Below the pieces are notes generated by a model, which saw only the letters and a program-made list of their open reading frames with translations, searched no databases and was not told the origin of the DNA. Made by a program: the position numbers and the translations under genes. From Humisphaera sp. (GTDB lineage: Bacteria; Planctomycetota; Phycisphaerae; Tepidisphaerales; Tepidisphaeraceae), in contig JANXVV010000212.1 in assembly GCA_025351525.1 (NCBI GenBank), forward strand, positions 1-5,067: DNA of 5,067 bases, written 5' to 3'. Position 1 is the first letter of the stretch; every line of letters begins with the position of its first letter. Shown here in pieces: positions 1 to 4,680 of the stretch.

Positions 1-65
1 CGGAGGCGGGCTTTAACGCGCCAGAGACCTTCGGCCACTTCCGGCAAATCCTGCTGCGCGTATGA
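1..65 (+). CDS. Possible C-terminal end of an upstream protein, truncated by the window edge
   Basis: Reading from base 3 gives 20 codons (EAGFNAPETFGHFRQILLRV) ending in TGA at 63-65. The composition looks protein-like: mixed aromatic, charged and aliphatic residues, with GC-rich third positions like the genes further right. The two other forward frames look less natural: one stops within 16 bases, the other is arginine- and cysteine-rich. I do not recognise the family from 20 residues. The call rests only on reading-frame plausibility at a window edge. A short open frame in GC-rich non-coding DNA is the alternative. Confidence 0.35.
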   Translation, partial: EAGFNAPETFGHFRQILLRV

Positions 66-82
66 TATCCCGCTTTTCATGC

Positions 83-112
83 GTCGTGTGTGTGCGGAAC
101 GCACATGACGAC
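83..112 (+). terminator. Hairpin downstream of the possible gene tail, weak terminator candidate
   Basis: TGTGCG (91-96) pairs with CGCACA (100-105) around a GAA loop. GTCGT (83-87) pairs with ACGAC (108-112) across a small asymmetric internal loop. It lies 18 bases after the TGA at 63-65, a usual place for a 3' hairpin. No T-run follows, so it does not meet the standard intrinsic terminator pattern and could be chance pairing or an RNA 3' end structure. Confidence 0.2.
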
Positions 113-225
113 TCGGAGTACCGCGACCTGTGGCACCCACACCATTAGCATGGGCGGACTAATAGGGTAGGTGTGCCTGCCGCAGACCGCCATCCACTTC
201 ACGACAAACCCCCGCCCCGCCAAAA

Positions 226-382
226 GATCGCTCCGATCGAGGTCGCCCCAAAAGAGAACCGCCGCGTTGCGCCCCCTCCGCCATCGCACCTCTCGGCGCG
301 GCGGTGCGGGCGTAGGTTGCCCCGTCCGGTTTCCTTCCCCGGAGGTGGGGGTTCTCCACGGCATCGCGGTTGAACCCACCGG
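226..382 (+). repeat. Long interspersed repeat, copy A (one-armed)
   Basis: This stretch aligns by eye with the left arm at 1871-1987 and with the reverse complement of 2027-2136. Shared blocks, in order, are GGTCGCCCC, AGAGAACCGCCGC, CGCGCGGCGGTGC, CCCCGTCC and, for this copy and the right arm, GGTTTCCTTCCCCGG. After the last block comes a small hairpin: GGTGGG near 345 against CCCACC ending at 380, around a CATCGC-containing loop. The equivalent tip is also present in the two-armed copy. Beyond about 382 the sequence diverges, so the second arm is missing or unrecognisable. Overlapping open frames exist on both strands but look like by-products of GC richness. The rest of 113-471 holds no gene I can support. 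It includes a CCCGTGGA direct repeat (392-399 and 429-436) and a partial GGGTCCGCA motif near 448-456. Confidence 0.7.
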
Positions 383-471
383 CGCAGCGCAACCCGTGGA
401 CCCGGACGCGCCCCGCGCGGCGCGAAGGCCCGTGGATCAGTCCTGCAGGGTCCGCACACCCGATATGGGAC

Positions 472-605
472 AAGAGGATTGAACCACAGAGACCACAGAG
501 GGCACAGAGGAAGACAAGGGGAGAAAAGCCGGATCGGAAGAATTGAATTTCTTCCTCTGGGCATTTCTCTGTGCTCTCTGTGATCTCTGTGGTTCAATCC
601 TCTTT
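472..605. repeat. Inverted repeat of the ACCACAGAG type, about 38-bp arms
   Basis: The left arm (about 472-512) reads AAGAGGATTGAACCACAGAG and continues through CCACAGAGG and CACAGAGGAA. The right arm (about 564-605) is its reverse complement with only a few mismatches, ending TGTGGTTCAATCCTCTT. The roughly 50-base centre is also partly complementary (CAGAGGAAG against CTTCCTCTG). The arms themselves have an internal 9-10 base rhythm (ACCACAGAG, GCACAGAGG). The right arm is followed by a T-rich run (602-616), so the structure could end rightward transcription. I regard it mainly as an interspersed repeat of a type I recall from planctomycete and verrucomicrobial genomes. It is not coding, although an open frame running into the next gene crosses it. 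Confidence 0.8.
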
Positions 606-627
606 TTATTTTTTAGGCGGATAGCAG

Positions 628-657
628 GTAGGGTCCGCAGAGTACTGCGGACCCTAC
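628..657. repeat. Perfect 13-bp-stem palindrome headed by GTAG, REP-like
   Basis: GTAGGGTCCGCAG (628-640), a four-base AGTA loop, then CTGCGGACCCTAC (645-657), pairing perfectly. Related palindromes lie at 1655-1680 (GTAGGGTCCGCAG, TACG, CTGCGGACC) and at 2140-2165 (GTAGTGTCCCCAG, then CTGCGGACC). A partial GGGTCCGCA motif is near 448-456. The recurrence shows a small dispersed family. A GTAG at the foot of a hairpin is typical of bacterial REP elements processed by RAYT proteins. Here GTAG is itself within the stem in this copy, so the resemblance is suggestive only. Confidence 0.75.
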
Positions 658-725
658 AAGACTTGATTTTTGGGTGCTGCGGGACGACTGTGTGCCGCTT
701 TGACGCAGGCCACAACCGGCGGCGG

Positions 726-1646
726 ATGCGAATGGAAGTCAAGCAAACAAACTCACAGCCTTCGACCGCCGCAGCCTCCTCCGCCGCAGACGCGACCGCG
801 CCCCAGTTGAACTACGCGCCGCCCCGGCGGTTCGGCCGGCTGCGCCGGTGGATCGGGCCGGGATCGGCGGGGTTCTTCGCACTGGTTCTGATGCTGGCCG
901 GGGCGGGGATGTGGGGGGCGTGGAAGTGGCGGTTGAAGGCTGACGAGCGGGCGTTCAACGAACGGGCCATGGTTGTGGCAGGCTTGGGAAGGATTTCGTT
1001 CACGCGCCCGCCCAACGTCGCCGCGCTACGGCATCTGGCGCGCCTGCCCTGCCCGAGCATCGTCGTTTTCGACTTCGACGGCTCGACGGAAAACAGCGCC
1101 GTGCGCGCGTATCGGGAAGGGCGATGGCCGAAGACGATTTTCCTATCGTTTGGCCCCGAGGTGGATGTTGACGCGTGGCTTTCGGAACTCGCCCGCCCGG
1201 ACAGCGGCCTGAAGGCCCTTGCTTCGTTGGACCTCAGGTACACTTCGGTGACGGACGCGGGCCTGAAGGCACTCGCCCGCCCCGACAGCGGCCTGAAGGG
1301 ACTCGCCACGCTGGACCTCTTCGGCACGCAGGTGACGGATGCGGGCCTGAAGGAACTCGCCCGCCCGGATGGTGGACTCAAGGGACTTGCCACGCTTCAC
1401 CTCGGCGGCACGCAGGTGACGGATGCGGGCCTAAAGGAACTTGCCCATCCGGACAGCGGCCTGAACAGGCTTGCCACGCTGTACCTTTATAACACGCAGG
1501 TGACGGATGCAGGCCTGAAGGAACTCGCCCGCCCGGATGGGGGACTCAAGGGACTTGCCACGCTTAACCTCGGCGGCACGCGGGTCACGGATGCGGGTGT
1601 CGCCGCGTTGAAGGCCGCACGGCCGGGTCTGAAGGTCTATCCATGA
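726..1646 (+). CDS. Membrane-anchored leucine-rich repeat protein, 306 aa
   Basis: The ORF is open from 543, but its first 60 codons translate the inverted repeat and the GTAG palindrome, so I place the start at ATG 726 (next choice ATG 732); no strong Shine-Dalgarno decides between them. Residues 1-46 are a polar, proline- and alanine-rich segment ending in an arginine cluster (RRFGRLRRW). Residues 47-67 (SAGFFALVLMLAGAGMWGAWK) form one hydrophobic membrane segment, so the rest is probably on the far side of the inner membrane. Residues 68-151 are a linker domain I do not recognise. Residues 162-301 are five 28-residue leucine-rich repeats with consensus LKGLATLxLxGTQVTDAGLKELARPDGG, of the ribonuclease-inhibitor-like kind common in planctomycetes. 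Such repeats normally bind proteins; the partner is unknown. No enzymatic motif is visible. Palindromes flank the gene on both sides, and the downstream repeat begins 8 bases past the stop. Confidence 0.8.
   Translation: MRMEVKQTNSQPSTAAASSAADATAPQLNYAPPRRFGRLRRWIGPGSAGFFALVLMLAGAGMWGAWKWRLKADERAFNERAMVVAGLGRISFTRPPNVAALRHLARLPCPSIVVFDFDGSTENSAVRAYREGRWPKTIFLSFGPEVDVDAWLSELARPDSGLKALASLDLRYTSVTDAGLKALARPDSGLKGLATLDLFGTQVTDAGLKELARPDGGLKGLATLHLGGTQVTDAGLKELAHPDSGLNRLATLYLYNTQVTDAGLKELARPDGGLKGLATLNLGGTRVTDAGVAALKAARPGLKVYP
1209..1628 (+). repeat. In-frame tandem array, five units of exactly 84 bp
   Basis: The GTGACGGA/GTCACGGA core occurs at 1248, 1332, 1416, 1500 and 1584, always 84 bp apart with no insertion or deletion. 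A partial unit (LSELARPDSG) precedes the array. Neighbouring units share long identical DNA stretches, for example GTGACGGATGCGGGCCT at 1332 and 1416, and GGACTCAAGGGACTTGCCACGCTT at both 1374 and 1542. This points to recent duplication or gene conversion and not only to protein-level constraint. The last unit decays after VTDAG into AALKAARPG. Variation is concentrated at the residues around the LxL strand (DLFG, HLGG, YLYN, NLGG), the expected binding face of such repeats. Confidence 0.9.
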
Positions 1647-1653
1647 TTCAGCT

Positions 1654-1842
1654 GGTAGGGTCCGCAGTACGCTGCGGACCGATTCGTTTCGGACGCCGAA
1701 CGGTCCTACGGGAGGGGAAATCAGAAACTCGAAGTCAGAAATCAGAAAAAAGCTCGAACGAGGAAAAGCGAAGCTCGAAAGAGGATGTCTTTCGAGCTTT
1801 CTTCATTGGTCCTTCGAGCTTTTTTCTGATTTCGAGTTTCTG
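1654..1842 (+). repeat. Long direct repeat, copy 1: GTAG palindrome plus nested hairpin
   Basis: Positions 1654-1834 match 2139-2319 without gaps at a constant 485-bp offset, with about 11 differences counted by hand, four of them in a short patch at 1805-1812. The unit starts with the GTAG-headed palindrome (stem GGTCCGCAG 1659-1667 with CTGCGGACC 1672-1680). It continues through a smaller imperfect inverted repeat (TTCGG, ACG, CCGAA, 1688-1700) and ends with a hairpin built from AGCTCGAA and AAATCAGAA words. It begins 8 bases after the stop codon of the leucine-rich repeat gene. I treat open frames through it as non-coding, because their translations are low-complexity strings such as SETRSQKSEKSS. 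Confidence 0.85.
1722..1842 (+). terminator. Nested long hairpin after the leucine-rich repeat gene, possible terminator
   Basis: There are three concentric pairings. CAGAAACTCGAA (1722-1733) pairs with TTCGAGTTTCTG (1831-1842). AATCAGAAAAAAGCTCGAA (1740-1758) pairs perfectly with 1813-1831. AAGCTCGAAAGA (1771-1782) pairs with TCTTTCGAGCTT (1788-1799) around a GGATG loop. T-runs occur after the inner stem (CTTTCTTC) and inside the middle arm (T6 at 1820-1825). It could end transcripts of the upstream gene or protect their 3' ends. The same structure recurs at 2206-2337, where no gene end requires a terminator, so it is primarily a repeat and its terminator role is inference. Confidence 0.45.
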
Positions 1843-1870
1843 GCTTTCCATCGATCCGCGCGGCCCACAG

Positions 1871-2136
1871 CTCGCTCCGATCGAGGTCGCCCCAATAGAG
1901 AACCGCCGCCTCACGCCCCCTCCGCCAAGCGAATCCACCCGCGCGGCGGTGCAGAGTTATGTTGCCCCGTCCGATGTCCTCCCCGGTGAGAGGGGTTCAA
2001 GTGCGATGGAGCGAATGAACCCACCCACCGGGGAAGGAAACCGGACGGGGTAACACACATCCGCACCGCCGCGCGAGTGGGCGGGTTGGCCGTGGGGCGC
2101 TCGGCGGCGGTTCTCTATCGGGGCGACCATCATCGG
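1871..2136. repeat. Giant imperfect palindrome of about 266 bp (two-armed copy B)
   Basis: The left arm 1871-1987 and the reverse complement of 2027-2136 share, in order, GGTCGCCCC, ATAGAGAACCGCCGC, GCGCGGCGGTGC, CCCCGTCCG and CCCCGGT, with scattered mismatches. The spacer 1988-2026 continues the pairing (GGTTCA 1995-2000 with TGAACC 2017-2022), leaving a loop of about 16 bases, so nearly the whole element can fold on itself. The same arm occurs singly at 226-382. The element is framed by the direct repeats starting at 1654 and 2139, with only 2 bases between its right end and the second copy. No transposase gene lies inside. It could be a MITE-like remnant, an inverted duplication of a REP-like family, or a structured RNA. 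I cannot choose from one copy. Confidence 0.8.
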
Positions 2137-2138
2137 CA

Positions 2139-2337
2139 GGTAGTGTCCCCAGTACGCTGCGGACCGATTCGTTTTGGACGCCGAACGGTCCTACGGGAGG
2201 GAAAATCAGAAACTCGAAATCAGAAATCAGAAGAAAGCTCGAACGAGGAAAAGCGAAGCTCGAAAGACGATGTCTTTCGAGCTTTCTTCCTTTGACTTTC
2301 GAGCTTTTTTCTGATTTCTGATTTCTGATTTCCAGTT
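2139..2337 (+). repeat. Long direct repeat, copy 2
   Basis: This is the partner of the repeat starting at 1654. The GTAG palindrome is degraded here: GTAGTGTCCCCAG against CTGCGGACC, so two changes weaken the stem. The nested hairpin is kept: AATCAGAAGAAAGCTCGAA (2225-2243) with 2298-2316, and AAGCTCGAAAGA (2256-2267) with TCTTTCGAGCTT (2273-2284) around a CGATG loop. The inner stem is unchanged while the loop differs by one base from copy 1. The right end expands into CTGATTTCTGATTTCTGATTT, an array of 7-base words replacing the single outer stem of copy 1. It ends about 125 bases before the next gene. Confidence 0.85.
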
Positions 2338-2375
2338 TCCAGTCGACCGCGAGGGGACTCAGCGCTTGCACCTTT

Positions 2376-2405
2376 ATTTCCCATTCACTCCGCTTCGCTT
2401 AGAAT
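2376..2405 (+). promoter_or_regulatory. Weak sigma-70-like promoter candidate for the cupin gene
   Basis: TAGAAT at 2400-2405 matches five of six bases of the -10 consensus. The region 18 bases upstream (ATTTCC, 2376-2381) is a poor -35; a better TTGCAC at 2366-2371 lies too far away, at 28 bases. If used, transcription would begin near 2412 and give a leader of about 50 bases. This non-repetitive stretch between the last repeat and the gene is the logical promoter place, but the match is common enough to arise by chance. Confidence 0.2.
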
Positions 2406-2463
2406 CCCCGCCGGTCCAGCGCCACTTTTTAAACGCAGCACGATTCATCCAGAAAGGTCCAGA

Positions 2464-3735
2464 ATGCCCGCCACCTCCGTCAAAGAATTGAAGACCCTCA
2501 CCGGCAACGTGAAGAAGGCCACCGAAGCGGCGCTGGAGGCGGGGGAGGGGTTGCTGCGGCTGGCCCCTTGCTGGGTGCCCCGCTCGTTTCTCCAACCAGG
2601 CAAGCGCCTGAAGCTCGATCCGAAAGACCTCTATGCTTTTGGCCTGAATCGCGGCGGCATTGATGAGCGATGGTTTGGGTCCACCACCGTCTGCGCCAAC
2701 GACAACCGCACGCCGGATGAAGGGTTGAGCTATGTCATTCATCAGGGCGAGCGATTTCAACTGAAGGAAGCCGTCGACGAGTTGGGCGGCAAGATCATCG
2801 GGGAGGCGATCTATTCCAAGTACAAGAAATGGCCGGTCTATTCCAAGTTTTTCGACAACATGGGCCCGATTCCGCATCACATGCACCAGAGTAAAGCGCA
2901 GGCGGCGCTGGTCGGGCAGGAGGGCAAACCGGAGAGCTATTATTTCCCGCCACAACACAACGCCACTGGAAATAACTTCCCCTACACGTTCATGGGTTTT
3001 GCCCCGGGCACGACCAAGGCGCAGGTCCGCAAAACGCTTGAAGATTGGAATAAGGGAGACAATGGCATCCTCGATCTCTCTTATGCTTTTCGCCTGAAGC
3101 CCGGCAGCGGATGGTTGATTCATCCGTGTATTTTGCACGCCCCCGGTTCGCTCTGCACCTACGAGCCGCAATGGGGCTCGGATGTGTTCGGGATGTATCA
3201 GTCGCTGGTGGAAGGCCGCGAGGTGCCGTGGGCGCTGCTGGTGAAGGACATGCCGAAGGAGAAGCATCAGGATCTGGATTTCATCGTCGAGCAACTGGAT
3301 TGGGAAGCCAACGTCGATCCGCACTTCAAGGAGAATCATTATCTCGAGCCGATCGTCCATCACGGGTCGGCCACAGAGGGCTTTCTCGACAAATGGATCG
3401 TCTACGGCAAAGTCCATGGTGAGCAGCTTTTCAGCGCGAAGGAACTCACCGTTCTCCCCGGCCAGAAGGTCACGATCAAGGACAACGGCGCCAGCAGCGT
3501 GATCTGCGTGCAGGGTGAAGGCCGGATGAACAAGCTGAAACTGAACAGCCCCAAGATGATCGGGTTTCACGATCTGACGGAGGATGAAGTGTTCGTGACG
3601 GAGTCGGCGGCAAAGTCGGGCGTGACCTATGAGAACACATCGGGCGTGGAGTCGTTGGTGATGCTACGATACTTCGGGCCGGAGGTGAATCCGGAGGCGC
3701 CGGTGATTCGGTATCTGGGGGGAGTGAAGTTGTAG
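2464..3735 (+). CDS. Bicupin protein resembling type I mannose-6-phosphate isomerase, 423 aa
   Basis: Type I mannose-6-phosphate isomerases interconvert mannose 6-phosphate and fructose 6-phosphate in the cytosol using a metal held by cupin residues. The family pattern is visible: PIPHHMHQSKAQA (135-147) matches the family's QPH-P---A stretch; GKPESYYF (154-161) matches its KPE motif, with E158 the probable ligand; GSGWLIHPCILHAPG (214-228) and YEPQWGSD (233-240) match its 'IPAGTxHA' and 'EiQxxSD' stretches, with H220 or H225 as ligand. The family's usual arginine after SD (SDxTYR) is absent; SDVFGMYQ is read instead, so substrate or activity may differ. A second, C-terminal cupin-like region spans about 315-405 (VLPGQKVTIKDNGASSVICVQGEG). 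No signal peptide. AGAAAGG (2451-2457) sits 6 bases before the ATG and supports this start. Another sugar isomerase or a non-enzymatic cupin remains possible. Confidence 0.7.
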   Translation: MPATSVKELKTLTGNVKKATEAALEAGEGLLRLAPCWVPRSFLQPGKRLKLDPKDLYAFGLNRGGIDERWFGSTTVCANDNRTPDEGLSYVIHQGERFQLKEAVDELGGKIIGEAIYSKYKKWPVYSKFFDNMGPIPHHMHQSKAQAALVGQEGKPESYYFPPQHNATGNNFPYTFMGFAPGTTKAQVRKTLEDWNKGDNGILDLSYAFRLKPGSGWLIHPCILHAPGSLCTYEPQWGSDVFGMYQSLVEGREVPWALLVKDMPKEKHQDLDFIVEQLDWEANVDPHFKENHYLEPIVHHGSATEGFLDKWIVYGKVHGEQLFSAKELTVLPGQKVTIKDNGASSVICVQGEGRMNKLKLNSPKMIGFHDLTEDEVFVTESAAKSGVTYENTSGVESLVMLRYFGPEVNPEAPVIRYLGGVKL

Positions 3736-3801
3736 AGGATTCGTGAAAAAGACGTTGAACCGTAACCCTTCGCGCCGGAGTAAACAGGATGCGAGAGAAG
3801 C

Positions 3802-4599
3802 ATGACTAAAAGCCCCTTTCCCGGCATGGATCCGTACCTGGAGCGCCATTGGCGGGACGTGCATGGCAGTCTGGTTTTCCTCGCGAAAAAGGCTTTGCAG
3901 GCACAATTGGGGGAGGGGCTGATTGCGCGGAGTGAAGAACGGTTGATTGTCGAGGAGGCCGGCGAAAACGCGCGTTCGATTTATCCGGATGTACGCGTGG
4001 TGGAGCATGGATTGCATGGCCCGCTCGCGATGCCGGAGTATTCCGGAATTGCGGTCGCTGAACCCTTGGTTCTGCAAGTGGAGAGTGAGCCGTTGGTCGA
4101 ACGGTTCGTGGAAATTCTCGATACTTCAGCCGGCGGTCGAGTGGTGACGGTGATCGAGTTCATCTCGCCCACTAATAAGCGTCCCGGTGAAGGGCAGCGT
4201 CAGTACCAGAGAAAGCAGCAGGAGTGCATGGACGCCGGAGTGAACCTCGCAGAGGTTGATTTGACACGGCAAGGCGATCGGAAACTTCTGGTTTCGCGCG
4301 GGCAGATTCCTCTGGCGGCGCGCGCGACGTATCAGGCCTGTATTTATCGCGCCTGGTTTAAAGGGCGATCCGGCCTGATGGGTCAATACGAACTCTACGG
4401 GCTGCCGCTGCAAAACCGTCTGCCGGCCATTCGCATCCCGCTGCGCGAACACGATTCGGACGTCGCTCTCGATCTCCAATCGCTGGTGAACGATGCTTAC
4501 GAGGCCGGCGGCTATGGACGAACGCTGAATTATCGCGAACCGCCGGAACCACCGCTTGCCGCGGAAGATGTCGGATGGGCGGAACATCTGCTTGCGTAG
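3802..4599 (+). CDS. DUF4058 family protein, 265 aa
   Basis: The N-terminus FPGMDPYLE (6-14) followed by HWRDVHGSL is the hallmark of DUF4058, a family of about 250-270 residues found in planctomycetes, cyanobacteria and relatives and without an established function. Further family-like blocks are YPDVRVVE (61-68), VVTVIEFISPTNKRPGEG (114-131), a Y-K pair in QYQRKQQE (134-141), and LAEVDLTRQGDR (149-160). The order PDV, then E-x-(I/L)SP, then Q/Y-x-x-K, then (E/V)D resembles the acidic-acidic-lysine layout of Uma2/DUF820 proteins of the PD-(D/E)XK nuclease fold. I offer that as inference. No signal peptide or membrane segment, so probably cytoplasmic. GAGAG (3793-3797) lies 4 bases before the ATG, with AGGAT further upstream. 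The gene starts 66 bp after the cupin gene on the same strand. Length is complete for the family. Confidence 0.85.
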   Translation: MTKSPFPGMDPYLERHWRDVHGSLVFLAKKALQAQLGEGLIARSEERLIVEEAGENARSIYPDVRVVEHGLHGPLAMPEYSGIAVAEPLVLQVESEPLVERFVEILDTSAGGRVVTVIEFISPTNKRPGEGQRQYQRKQQECMDAGVNLAEVDLTRQGDRKLLVSRGQIPLAARATYQACIYRAWFKGRSGLMGQYELYGLPLQNRLPAIRIPLREHDSDVALDLQSLVNDAYEAGGYGRTLNYREPPEPPLAAEDVGWAEHLLA

Positions 4600-4667
4600 A
4601 TACCCCCTTGATTAAAATTGGCTGTGAAACATGGGGCATTCGTCCTCGTCCTACGGTTAGATTGAAC

Positions 4668-4671
4668 GGAG
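4668..4671 (+). promoter_or_regulatory. Ribosome binding site that fixes a TTG start
   Basis: GGAG ends 9 bases before the TTG at 4681. An in-frame TGA at 4663-4665 closes the frame upstream, and no ATG or GTG lies between it and 4681. The first in-frame ATG (4762) would delete the membrane segment. Together these make the TTG the best start. Confidence 0.6.
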
Positions 4672-4680
4672 CATTCCTTC

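Noticed and set aside
159..597. Several 100-130 codon open frames on both strands
   Set aside because: They cover repeat copy A and the CACAGAG repeat; translations are arginine/proline-rich or repeat strings such as NHRDHREHRE, typical of non-coding repeats read as protein.
472..2337. CRISPR array
   Set aside because: Repeats are not short units separated by regular unique spacers, and no cas gene is present; copies are long, palindromic and few.
1654..2337. Insertion sequence with its own transposase
   Set aside because: No transposase-like reading frame exists between the repeats; only a non-autonomous element remains possible.
1643..2371. Open frames across the direct repeats and the palindrome on both strands
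   Set aside because: Translations are low complexity (SQKSEKSS, LEIRNQKSEK) and follow the repeat boundaries; no family motif or convincing ribosome binding site.
2374..3570. 398-codon open frame on the minus strand opposite the cupin gene
   Set aside because: It is fully antisense to a gene with recognisable family motifs and a ribosome binding site. Its translation shows no family motif I recognise; long antisense frames are common in GC-rich genes.
3736..3801. Terminator or promoter between the cupin and DUF4058 genes
   Set aside because: I see no stable hairpin with a T-run and no convincing -35/-10 pair in these 66 bases.
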